Assembly (NCBI GenBank): GCA_903884455.1 | Contig: CAISEW010000003.1 | Span: 105,313 to 153,308 of the forward strand | Direction: 5' to 3' | DNA from: an uncultured Chloroflexota bacterium | GTDB lineage: Bacteria > Chloroflexota > Dehalococcoidia > GIF9 > AB-539-J10 | DNA length: 47,996 nucleotides | Shown: one piece after another, positions 41,403 to 47,996 of the stretch | How positions within the stretch are numbered: position 1 is the first letter of the stretch | Layout: each line of letters opens with the position of its first letter | Notes under the pieces: model-generated | Databases searched by the model: none | Seen by the model: only the letters and a program-made list of their open reading frames with translations | What the model was told of the DNA's origin: nothing | Translations under genes and position numbers: made by a program

Positions 41403-41516
41403 TGTCATTGCGAGCACCCGTAGGGTGCGTGGCAATCTCCTGTCTCCTCACCCAGATTGCTTCGGCTGTCTTCGCCAGCCTCGCGATGACAAGGGAAGAA
41501 GGCTTCTCGCAATGAC
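41403..41516. repeat. Family A element between pilC and the PilV-like gene
   Basis: TGTCATTGCGAG, arm GCACCCGTAGGGTGCG, GGCAATCTCC, AGATTGCTTCG, arm GGCTGTCTTCGCCAGCC, TCGCGATGACA (41403-41491), plus an extra right end CTTCTCGCAATGAC to 41516. It lies within the putative pilus operon. Confidence 0.82.
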
Positions 41517-41597
41517 GAAGCAAAGGCTAAAATTTTTGCATTTTGATTTGTCATTTTGATTTTTGTATTTTCTATTCTCCCCATTGGTAACCCTCAC

Positions 41598-42812
41598 TTA
41601 GAGATTTACCTGATGATAGACAGAATACATAGCTGATATCATGGCTAAAACAACAAAACCAACCACTAAACCCATAATTATCGTCGTCACTGGCTGAATA
41701 AGCGCCACAGCGGAGTTGGTCTTGTCATTAGCCTCGACCTCAAAGCTTTCGGCTACAGTAGCCAGTGTGTTCTCGAGGTTACCGGTTTCCTCACCAACTT
41801 TCACCATTTGCGTCATCAAAGGCAAGAAGAGGCTCCTCTTTTCCATAGGTTTGGACAAGCCTTCGCCTCTGATCAATTCCTGCTGAACTCCGGCCAGACT
41901 CTCAACTACAATCGTATTGGTAATACTGTGAATGGTTACGGCCAGGACTTCTGGGAGAGGTAAGCCAACTCTGATTAACAATGCCATAGTCCGGCAGCAC
42001 TGAGAAAGCGCACTAAGTTGGATAATACGCCCGACTACAGGAAAACGAAGCATCATTTTGTCCCAGCGGTATTTCCCGGCTGGGGTCCTGCTGTAGAAAT
42101 AAATTGCGCCAACAACAACTAAAAGCCCAAGCAAAAGATAAAACCCATAATGTTGAAGCCCCCCAACAATGCCTAGAAGGATTCTGGTGGCCGTAGGTAA
42201 CGTAGCCCCGAGTTGAGAGTAGAAGCTGACAAAGGTGGGAAAAACTTTGGTGACCAATATCGCCACCACAACAATAGCTACCACAACCACCATAATGGGG
42301 TACATCAGGGCACCTTTTATCCTCTTCTGAGTGACGCTTCCCTTCTCTATATAATCGGCCATTTGCCTCAGCACCACCTCCAGGTTACCACCTTGCTCAC
42401 CGGCAGCTATTGCCCGGTAGTACATTGAAGAGAAAGCCTGAGGGTGTTTGCTTAAAGCCATTGACAGCGAACTACCACCACGAATATCCGCGGCTACCTC
42501 ACCGATCATTTTCTGCAAGTTTTGATTAGTTACCTGGCCTTTTAATAAGTCTAAAGAAGTAACAATATCGGTGCCAGATTCCAGTAGTAAAGCTAGCTGG
42601 CGGGAAAACATGATTATTTCTGCCTGCTTTATCCGAGAAAAGCGGGCTTGCAGTTTTTCTTTATCAAACCAGGGACGAACTAACTTAAGGCTGAGCGCCC
42701 GATAGCCGCCATAGCTCAACAGTTCGGTTGCTGCCTCTTCACTGGTAGCCGAAACCTTGCCACTAATTAACTTTTTACCTTCTTCAGCATAAGCGACATA
42801 ACTAAAATCCAT
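41598..42812 (-). CDS. pilC: Type IV pilus platform protein PilC
   Basis: 404 residues with two T2SSF domains. FSRQLALLLESGTDIVTSLDLL and the GEQGGNLEVVLRQMADYIEKG motif mark the first, CCRTMALLIRVGLPLPEVL and KVGEETGNLENTLATVAE the second; three membrane helices, the last near the C-terminus. It is the membrane platform on which PilB works. GGAGGT precedes ATG 42812; it begins 17 nt after the pilB stop. Confidence 0.95.
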   Translation of the reverse strand: MDFSYVAYAEEGKKLISGKVSATSEEAATELLSYGGYRALSLKLVRPWFDKEKLQARFSRIKQAEIIMFSRQLALLLESGTDIVTSLDLLKGQVTNQNLQKMIGEVAADIRGGSSLSMALSKHPQAFSSMYYRAIAAGEQGGNLEVVLRQMADYIEKGSVTQKRIKGALMYPIMVVVVAIVVVAILVTKVFPTFVSFYSQLGATLPTATRILLGIVGGLQHYGFYLLLGLLVVVGAIYFYSRTPAGKYRWDKMMLRFPVVGRIIQLSALSQCCRTMALLIRVGLPLPEVLAVTIHSITNTIVVESLAGVQQELIRGEGLSKPMEKRSLFLPLMTQMVKVGEETGNLENTLATVAESFEVEANDKTNSAVALIQPVTTIIMGLVVGFVVLAMISAMYSVYHQVNL

Positions 42813-42829
42813 CTATGACCTCCAAGCAG

Positions 42830-45127
42830 CTAAGTTATAACATAGGCATTGCGCAGTACCTCAGAAGGGGTGGTAATACCTTCCTTTACCTTGCGCATAC
42901 CATCGTTCCCCATAGATATCATACCCTCTTTAAGTGCCTGAGCCCGAATATCAGTACTGCTGGCTCGATCACTGACCAGCGTTCTTATCGAGTCGCTCAT
43001 AGTTAGAATTTCAAAGATTCCCGTACGCCCCAGGTAACCGGTATAGGTGCAGGACTTACAGCCGGTACCATAGAGAAACTTGGTTTGCTTCTCCCCCATT
43101 TCCTTTTCATAAGCCATTTGCTCGACCAAGGGGGCTTCCATAAGGTGACTGCAATCGGGGCAGATACGGCGTACCATCCGCTGAGCGACAACACCAATAA
43201 CCGCTGAGGCTATCAAGAAAGGCTCTATCTTCAGGTCAAGGAGACGGGAGAGCACACCGGCAACTTCATTGGCATGGATAGAAGACAGCATCAGGTGCCC
43301 GGTTAAGGCTGCCTGGACAGCTATGCTAGCTGTCTCGGCATCGCGTATCTCACCAACCAATATGACATCAGGGTCAAGACGAAGTATAGACCTCAAGCCA
43401 CTGGCAAAGGTAATGCCCGCCTGGTTATTGACCTGAATCTGGTTAATATCCTTGAAGCGGTATTCAGCAGGGTCTTCAATGGTAATGATGTTGCTCCCCT
43501 GAGTATCAAGGGAACTTATTGAGGCATATAAAGTGGTAGTTTTGCCAGCTCCAGTAGGACCGCTAATCAGAATCATACCATAGGGAACTTTGAGCATACT
43601 GTCATACTTTGCCAGGCTATCAGGGAGCATACCAAGCTGTGCTAACCCCAGAGTAGCCATTGACTTATCCAGAAGCCGCAGGGTGGCTGTCTCGCCCCAG
43701 ACAGTAGGAGCGGTGGCAACTCTGACATCTATCTCTCGCCCTTTAGCTTCGGTAGAGAATTGACCATCTTGAGGACGAAAATGGTCAGCAATATTCATTT
43801 CAGCCAGGATTTTAATTCGTGAAATGAGTGCTCGATGTATAGTTGAAGGTAGAGACATCGTATCTTGAAGAATGCCATCTATACGGTAGCGTATTCGTAA
43901 TCTATCTTCTTCTGGTTCAATATGAATGTCAGATGCGCGGGCTTTGACTGCCTCATCAATTAAAAGGTTGAGAGCCTGAACCAGTGGGGTATCAGTAGCA
44001 ATACTAATGGCAAGCTTCTCATCAGTTTCTCCAGCCGGGATAGAGATGCTAGAAACATGCTTTTCAATTTCGCTATAGGCTTTATAATTGAAGTCAAGAG
44101 CGTCCCTGATTTCCTCGACAGTGGCAGCTACAGGCTTAATCCTCATTCGAGTCTGGGCGACAAGAGCCTCTAAGGCAAAGATATCGGTCGGGTCTGCCAT
44201 GGCCACTTCCAGTGTCTTACCCGATATAGTCAGGGGTATGGCATTGTATCTCCTCGCTAGCGCCTCGGGAATCAATTGTAATGCCTCAGGTTGGGGTGTC
44301 TGCCTTAGTAGCTTGGCGTGAACCTTATCTATCTTAACTGGCTTCTCTGCTCCCCGGACAGGCAACTCTTCAGTCACAAGTTTAGGAACTGGTTTTTGAC
44401 CCAACTTAAGGACTTTTATCTGCTGGTGCTGGGCAAATTGCTGTGCCTCGGGGCTAAGCCCCACTGACACCACAATGACTTTCTCATCAACGCCAACCTC
44501 ATAGGCTTTAGTATCAAATAACATTACCTGTTCCAGGCTCACTTCTTTATCCCCATTCAGGAAATCTACACCCAGCCTATGCTCAACCTGACCGTTTTCA
44601 TCATGAGCCAGTATATCAAAGGTATATTCAATCCCGGACCGACCTTTAACTTTGGCTTTCTCTTTTATTCCATAGCCCCGGTTGGCTAAAGATTTGACCA
44701 GTTCCTCTTTTGTCTCAAACCTAACCGGCTCCTCGGGCTTAGCTGCCTTCGCGGGTTTCAAGGTTAATAGTTGCCCAATTTGTTCTCCATCAATAACCTT
44801 TATTCGCTGCTTGCGAGCCAGCTGTTTTGCCTCTTCACTAAGATCAGGGATGGCAATAAGAATCCTGTCCAGGATACCGCAATCATAGGCTTTATTGGCA
44901 AGGCTGAAAATAGTGCCCACTTCTATCTCCCTATCGCCACCAGCAGCAATGCCGATAGCAATAGTGTAGCTCGTGAAACCATCGTTTCTTTGAGCCAGCA
45001 TATCAAAGGTATGCTCAATTCCTGAGTTCCCGAGGTGCTTAGCTCCCTCGGTTACTGCATACCCCTGCTGCTCCAGATACTCTCTAATCTGTGTCCTTAG
45101 CTCCAAACCGATTTTCGTCTGACGCAT
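42830..45127 (-). CDS. pilB: Type IV pilus extension ATPase PilB with two N-terminal Mrr-like domains
   Basis: 765 residues from ATG 45127 (GGAG 7 nt upstream; a TTG at 45157 is less likely). Residues 10-245 are two degenerate Mrr/PD-(D/E)XK-like domains (GYAVTEGAKHLGNSGIEH and GYGIKEKAKVKGRSGIEY, each followed by D-[MI]-LA, a KAY helix and an EAxQxA helix). Next come an MshEN-type domain (KLLRQTPQPEALQLIPEALA), RASDIHIEPEEDRLRIRYR, Walker A GPTGAGKTT near 522, TIEDPAEY, DPDVILVGEIRDAETA, and the zinc site CPDC/CKSC. PilB normally has MshEN domains and no nuclease-like ones. It drives pilus growth with PilC; the added domains may sense a ligand (inference). Confidence 0.93.
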   Translation of the reverse strand: MRQTKIGLELRTQIREYLEQQGYAVTEGAKHLGNSGIEHTFDMLAQRNDGFTSYTIAIGIAAGGDREIEVGTIFSLANKAYDCGILDRILIAIPDLSEEAKQLARKQRIKVIDGEQIGQLLTLKPAKAAKPEEPVRFETKEELVKSLANRGYGIKEKAKVKGRSGIEYTFDILAHDENGQVEHRLGVDFLNGDKEVSLEQVMLFDTKAYEVGVDEKVIVVSVGLSPEAQQFAQHQQIKVLKLGQKPVPKLVTEELPVRGAEKPVKIDKVHAKLLRQTPQPEALQLIPEALARRYNAIPLTISGKTLEVAMADPTDIFALEALVAQTRMRIKPVAATVEEIRDALDFNYKAYSEIEKHVSSISIPAGETDEKLAISIATDTPLVQALNLLIDEAVKARASDIHIEPEEDRLRIRYRIDGILQDTMSLPSTIHRALISRIKILAEMNIADHFRPQDGQFSTEAKGREIDVRVATAPTVWGETATLRLLDKSMATLGLAQLGMLPDSLAKYDSMLKVPYGMILISGPTGAGKTTTLYASISSLDTQGSNIITIEDPAEYRFKDINQIQVNNQAGITFASGLRSILRLDPDVILVGEIRDAETASIAVQAALTGHLMLSSIHANEVAGVLSRLLDLKIEPFLIASAVIGVVAQRMVRRICPDCSHLMEAPLVEQMAYEKEMGEKQTKFLYGTGCKSCTYTGYLGRTGIFEILTMSDSIRTLVSDRASSTDIRAQALKEGMISMGNDGMRKVKEGITTPSEVLRNAYVIT

Positions 45128-45499
45128 CTCCCACTCCGTTTTTTGCAATTCAGGCAAAGTGTAATTCGCCTATTGGCTCGAGTCAAGATTGTTAACCATG
45201 TCTTAACCCAAGCTAATCAGGGCGTAATAATCTACCTTTCCCATAACCTAGATACAATTTAGCACATCTCATCAGTTTGTCAATAGAACTTTTGGGGGAG
45301 TCCCTCCCAGTCAGTAGTCAGAAGTCAGAAGTCAGTAGTCAGTAGCCACTAGGGGAATCTTCTGAATGCTGGATTCTGACTACTGGCTACTAATTTGGAG
45401 ATTTGGTGCTTGGGATTTATCCCTTTGTAAGGGGGTGTCGCGCAATGACTTTTACACCACTATTTCTGCGAATTACTATAATTGCCTGTAAAGCGGCAG
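45128..45499. other. Intergenic region with family C repeat
   Basis: 372 nt between pilB and the LuxR-family regulator. 45309-45392 is a family C repeat whose two ends are reverse complements (AGTCAGTAGCC and GGCTACT); a family D scrap (TTTGGTGCTTGGGATT) follows. The part nearest pilB should hold its promoter; AT-rich sequence near 45230-45285 is suitable but no clear hexamer pair was settled. Confidence 0.6.
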
Positions 45500-46204
45500 T
45501 TAAATCTCATCAAAATCTTCTGATACTCTTCGTGGTTTTGCTTCTGGCGAAATCCAGCCGCTGTGCAGGGCGAGAGTAACAGCATGAGCTCTATCATTAG
45601 CATTTAGCTTACGAAGGATAGCGCTGACATGATTCTTAATTGTCTGCTCGCTGATTGACAGGATACGGGCGATCTCTTTATTGGAGTTGCCCTCAGCAAC
45701 GTAGGTTAGAATCTGCGTTTCCCTTTTGGTAAGAGGAGCGGCTATGCCCTCCATAGTTCTCGTAAAACCGCGAAATTGGTTTAATACTTGCTTGGCAACC
45801 TTGGGTCTAGTCATCAAGCTTTCATTTATGGGGTATTCACCACTGTGGGCTCGTCTTATGATGTTAGTTAGCTCGTCGGCACTGGCTTTCTTACTCACGC
45901 AGGCTACGGCTGCAGTCTTAATTACTTCAAAAAGCTCTTCATCATTAGGGTCAGGGCTTAGCACTATTACCTTAGTATTTGGATAGTATTGGGCAATTTT
46001 TCTACCCAGCTCAATCCCGCTGAGGCTAGCCAGGTCAGAGCCAAGTAAAGCAACATCAGGGAGATTAGCTTCAATTAGCTCGAGTGCGTTCTGAGTTGAG
46101 TCGCATTCGAATACCTCCAGGTCGGGTTGTCGAGACAGTGCCTGACGCACCCCAGCTCTAAAAAGTGCTTGCTCATCAATTATCATAACTTTGATCTTAT
46201 CCAT
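45500..46204 (-). CDS. LuxR/NarL-family response regulator lacking the phosphorylation aspartate
   Basis: 234 residues. Receiver domain 1-120 with the acidic pair D10-E11, S83 and K105, but the phosphoacceptor position reads LLGSD: Gly55 replaces Asp, with an Asp two residues on (D57). The C-terminal HTH has LTKRETQILTYVAEGNSNKEIARILSISEQTIKNHVSAILRKLNANDR. It likely acts without classical phosphorylation. No kinase gene is nearby. AGGAGGTG precedes ATG 46204. It lies upstream of pilB on the same strand, so it may control the pilus genes (inference). Confidence 0.9.
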   Translation of the reverse strand: MDKIKVMIIDEQALFRAGVRQALSRQPDLEVFECDSTQNALELIEANLPDVALLGSDLASLSGIELGRKIAQYYPNTKVIVLSPDPNDEELFEVIKTAAVACVSKKASADELTNIIRRAHSGEYPINESLMTRPKVAKQVLNQFRGFTRTMEGIAAPLTKRETQILTYVAEGNSNKEIARILSISEQTIKNHVSAILRKLNANDRAHAVTLALHSGWISPEAKPRRVSEDFDEI

Positions 46205-46280
46205 CAGTCACCTCCTGCTGAAGCTTTACATCTTTGATTCAAACTCCATTTTGGTTATTCAGATTTAGCTCCGGTGATTT

Positions 46281-46309
46281 ATCGTATAACGTAATCTCTT
46301 TGGTGTCAA
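46281..46309 (-). promoter_or_regulatory. Promoter of the LuxR-family gene
   Basis: On the minus strand TTGACA (46309-46304), a 17-nt spacer, TACGAT (46286-46281), about 75 nt upstream of the start codon. Confidence 0.55.
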
Positions 46310-46327
46310 TATTATATCATCTCGCAC

Positions 46328-46373
46328 TGTCAAGCATCTGGGGGCTTGACAAGTGCCATTGAGGTAGTATAAT
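46328..46373 (+). promoter_or_regulatory. Consensus promoter with an inverted-repeat operator
   Basis: TTGACA (46346-46351), 16-nt spacer, TATAAT (46368-46373): both hexamers are perfect consensus. The -35 is the right arm of an inverted repeat TGTCAAGC (46328-46335) and GCTTGACA (46344-46351). A dimeric regulator bound there would block the promoter of the winged-helix gene; autoregulation is inferred. Confidence 0.75.
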
Positions 46374-46411
46374 GGTAATAGGCCAAAAGTACTAAATAGT
46401 GGTGCGGTATA

Positions 46412-46696
46412 ATGAACAAGCGCAGGTCTAATATAGAGATAATAGCGGATATGCTCAAAGTGGGCGAAAATGGCGCCGGCAAGACGGAGATTATGTATAG
46501 CGCCAATATGAGCTATGCCCAGATACAAAAATATCTTGGTTTCCTCTTGAGTCACGGGTTCATTAACAAAGTGAAGGTGGGAAATCCCGCGGTTACCTAT
46601 CAGGTAACGGACAAAGGAGGAGAGCTGCTCAAAAACATAAACTGCATAATTGAAATACTCGAGTTCCGAAATGGCCATAACGGCAATGGAGCTTGA
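46412..46696 (+). CDS. ArnR1-like winged-helix DNA-binding protein
   Basis: 94 residues: RRSNIEIIADMLKVGENGAGKTEIMYSANMSYAQIQKYLGFLLSHGFI is the ArnR1/HTH_45-type winged helix that is frequent in archaea; VTYQVTDKGGELLKNI is the wing and C-terminal helix. It is probably a dimeric transcription regulator. The transcript from the consensus promoter would start near 46380. The family is often of archaeal origin, so transfer is possible. Confidence 0.87.
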   Translation: MNKRRSNIEIIADMLKVGENGAGKTEIMYSANMSYAQIQKYLGFLLSHGFINKVKVGNPAVTYQVTDKGGELLKNINCIIEILEFRNGHNGNGA

Positions 46697-46720
46697 GGCT
46701 CGGATGTTGTGGAGTTAGAG

Positions 46721-46757
46721 AGAGGGGTGCCTCAAAGTAGCGTGAGGTCACCCCTCT
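46721..46757 (+). terminator. Hairpin after the winged-helix gene
   Basis: AGAGGGGTG (46721-46729) and CACCCCTCT (46749-46757) form a 9-bp stem, with CCTC/GAGG inside. TATTTAAC follows. Probable intrinsic or attenuating terminator before the next gene. Confidence 0.6.
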
Positions 46758-46802
46758 TATTTAACATAAAAATAGAAGGAGTTATTATGATAGGAGCAGT
46801 AT

Positions 46803-47129
46803 ATGTCTGAAAAAAGAATGCTAATAGTAGATGCCGAGCTGGTGAAAAGAATAGATGACAATCGTGGTGATATAGGGCGGTCTGAGTTCATCAACTTTCT
46901 CATTGAGAGCCAGTTGAAGGAAAAGGAAGAAAGTAAAAAGCAAGGCAGCGTAACCCGAGAGGAATTTCACCAGTTTCAAGAAGGCACGAAAGAGCTATTG
47001 CGCAATTTCCTGGAATTCTTTATCAGCTATGGGTTGGAGCTAGGCAAGCAACCTAGCGATAATGAATTCGAGCAATTAGCTCAGAGACTGCAAAGTTTAG
47101 GTAGCTCGGCAAAAGTAAAAAGCTCCTAA
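46803..47129 (+). CDS. Ribbon-helix-helix-like small protein
   Basis: 108 residues. RMLIVDAELVKRIDDNRGDIGRSEFINFLIESQLKE fits the ribbon-helix-helix fold (a strand, then RSEF at the start of the second helix). The rest is helical and acidic and ends KVKSS. TAGGAGCAG lies before ATG 46803. A DNA-binding role is inferred from the fold only. It follows the winged-helix gene and precedes the GH3-like gene. Confidence 0.72.
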   Translation: MSEKRMLIVDAELVKRIDDNRGDIGRSEFINFLIESQLKEKEESKKQGSVTREEFHQFQEGTKELLRNFLEFFISYGLELGKQPSDNEFEQLAQRLQSLGSSAKVKSS

Positions 47130-47181
47130 ATTCCTCATATTTTTCTCCACAATCACATTCTCCACAGCTTCAAATAGAACT

Positions 47182-47195
47182 ATCTTCTAGAAGAT
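47182..47195. promoter_or_regulatory. 14-bp perfect palindrome upstream of the GH3-like gene
   Basis: ATCTTCTAGAAGAT has no spacer and is a good size for a dimeric regulator site, for example of the ribbon-helix-helix protein encoded just upstream. Confidence 0.4.
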
Positions 47196-47255
47196 AATCT
47201 CTTCCCAAGCTATTCCACTCTTGTCATACTGTCATCAAGATAACGATTTCCCCTT

Positions 47256-47272
47256 TGTCATTCTGAATGACA
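47256..47272. repeat. 17-bp palindrome resembling fused family A ends
   Basis: TGTCATTC, a central T, GAATGACA. It lies 12 nt before the ribosome site of the GH3-like gene. It could be a collapsed repeat or an operator. Confidence 0.5.
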
Positions 47273-47296
47273 CGGAGGAAAGCTGGAGGGATAGCT

Positions 47297-47996
47297 ATGA
47301 CAAGGCCGCTTGATTTACTACGCTCGGGGAGGAAACAGGAGCTATGGCAGATGTGCTGCGGCTTTCTTAACCTCAGCCTGGAGCAGTTTATGGCTATCCA
47401 GAAGAGGCTGCTTCTGGAGCAAATCGAGCTATTAAACAACAGCGAGCTGGGCAGGAGGATGATGCATGGCGCCATGCCCAAGACTGTGGAGGAATTCCGT
47501 GAGCAGGTACCTTTGACCACCTACACTGATTACCTACCTGAGCTTGTAGAAAAAAGGGAAGACGTATTACCGGTGAAGCCTGCCATGTGGGCACATACTA
47601 TAGGCCGGGCTGGCGAATATAACGTAAAATTGGTGCCGTTTTCTGAGAGGTCCTTATATGAGTTTGAGCGGGTGGCTGGTGGCATCGGGCTTCTCTCCTC
47701 TTGTGACCCTCAAGGTGATTTTCCAATGAAAGAACATATGAAAAACCTATCCACCCTGGGTTCACGATATTATGGAACTGGTGTTATAGGATATATGATA
47801 AAGCAGGCGCTGGGCTGCGATTTCTTGCCTTCTAATGCTGATGGAAGTTCCCTTCAAGAGAAGATAAAGGCTGGCTTCAAAGAAGCTTTATCTCGGGGTC
47901 TTGATAGTTGTGGCGGTTTGTCTTCTATCTTAGTTTATGTCGGTGAGATGTTCAGACAAGGGGCAATAGATATAGACACTCGTTTCTTATTATCTC
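47297..47996 (+). CDS. GH3-like acyl-adenylating enzyme, N-terminal part (cut by window edge)
   Basis: Open from ATG 47297 (GGAGGG 6 nt upstream) to the window end, 233 codons. PKTVEEFREQVPLTTYTDYLPELVEKRED is close to the N-terminal signature of GH3/acyl-adenylate enzymes, which activate carboxylates with ATP. The nucleotide-binding TSGTTG-type loop that should follow reads AHTIGRAGEYN, so the motif is altered. Further on, LVPFSERSLYEFERVAGGIG and SILVYVGEMFRQ continue the fold. Substrate unknown; LuxE- or PaaK-like relatives are possible alternatives. Confidence 0.6.
   Translation, partial: MTRPLDLLRSGRKQELWQMCCGFLNLSLEQFMAIQKRLLLEQIELLNNSELGRRMMHGAMPKTVEEFREQVPLTTYTDYLPELVEKREDVLPVKPAMWAHTIGRAGEYNVKLVPFSERSLYEFERVAGGIGLLSSCDPQGDFPMKEHMKNLSTLGSRYYGTGVIGYMIKQALGCDFLPSNADGSSLQEKIKAGFKEALSRGLDSCGGLSSILVYVGEMFRQGAIDIDTRFLLS

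Noticed and set aside
20400-41516. Insertion sequence or transposase gene behind the repeats
   Set aside because: No transposase-like ORF is visible anywhere in the window; the repeats look non-autonomous.
41383-41523. N-terminal extension of the PilV-like prepilin
   Set aside because: It translates a family A repeat; the prepilin leader starts properly at ATG 41382 with GGGGA upstream.
25799-45395. CRISPR array
   Set aside because: Repeats are palindromic, irregularly spaced and of several unrelated types; there are no uniform spacers and no cas genes.

Overview
The window looks like a piece of a Dehalococcoidia-type Chloroflexota chromosome. This is an inference from gene content: a DUF5679 zinc-ribbon microprotein, a TackOD1-type zinc protein, an ArnR1-type winged helix, and a type IV pilus set with no secretin, which suggests a single-membrane cell. 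The left end is cut inside gltX and the right end inside a GH3-like gene.

1-23 kb is compact housekeeping DNA almost free of repeats: gltX end, a 47-aa DUF5679 protein, leuS-proC, a methyltransferase/radical-SAM pair, a ferredoxin with coaD and rsmD, then clpC, a biotinyl carrier, radA, ispD, ispF, coaE, an Mrp ATPase, an IscU-like scaffold, trmO and a TauE permease. On the minus strand follow a thioredoxin/CcdA-like membrane protein, two tandem PKD-like surface proteins and a tight gatB-secG-SAM hydrolase operon.

23.2-23.9 kb is a dense cluster of seven tRNA genes: Ala, Arg, Trp, Leu, Gly, Cys, Leu.

24-46 kb is a type IV pilus region: pilin (+), and on the minus strand pilT, a TIG-repeat surface protein, a fused PilM-PilN protein, a PilO-like protein, a giant PilX-like protein with an adhesin-like ectodomain, two minor prepilins, pilC, pilB and a LuxR-family regulator. 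It is broken by an island with three toxin-antitoxin modules and an ABM-fold protein. Its intergenic spaces are packed with palindromic repeats of several families.

The most unusual biology is in this half. PilB carries two N-terminal copies of a degenerate Mrr/PD-(D/E)XK-like domain, and two more copies occur in the TackOD1 protein at 24.4 kb, which suggests a shared sensing or regulatory module. The repeats also have internal structure: a 30-33-nt GC-rich palindrome sits at clean junctions inside three otherwise unrelated repeat families, with matched empty sites in the same window for two of them.

46.2-48 kb holds a divergently transcribed regulator region: LuxR on one side; ArnR1-type winged helix, ribbon-helix-helix protein and GH3-like enzyme on the other.
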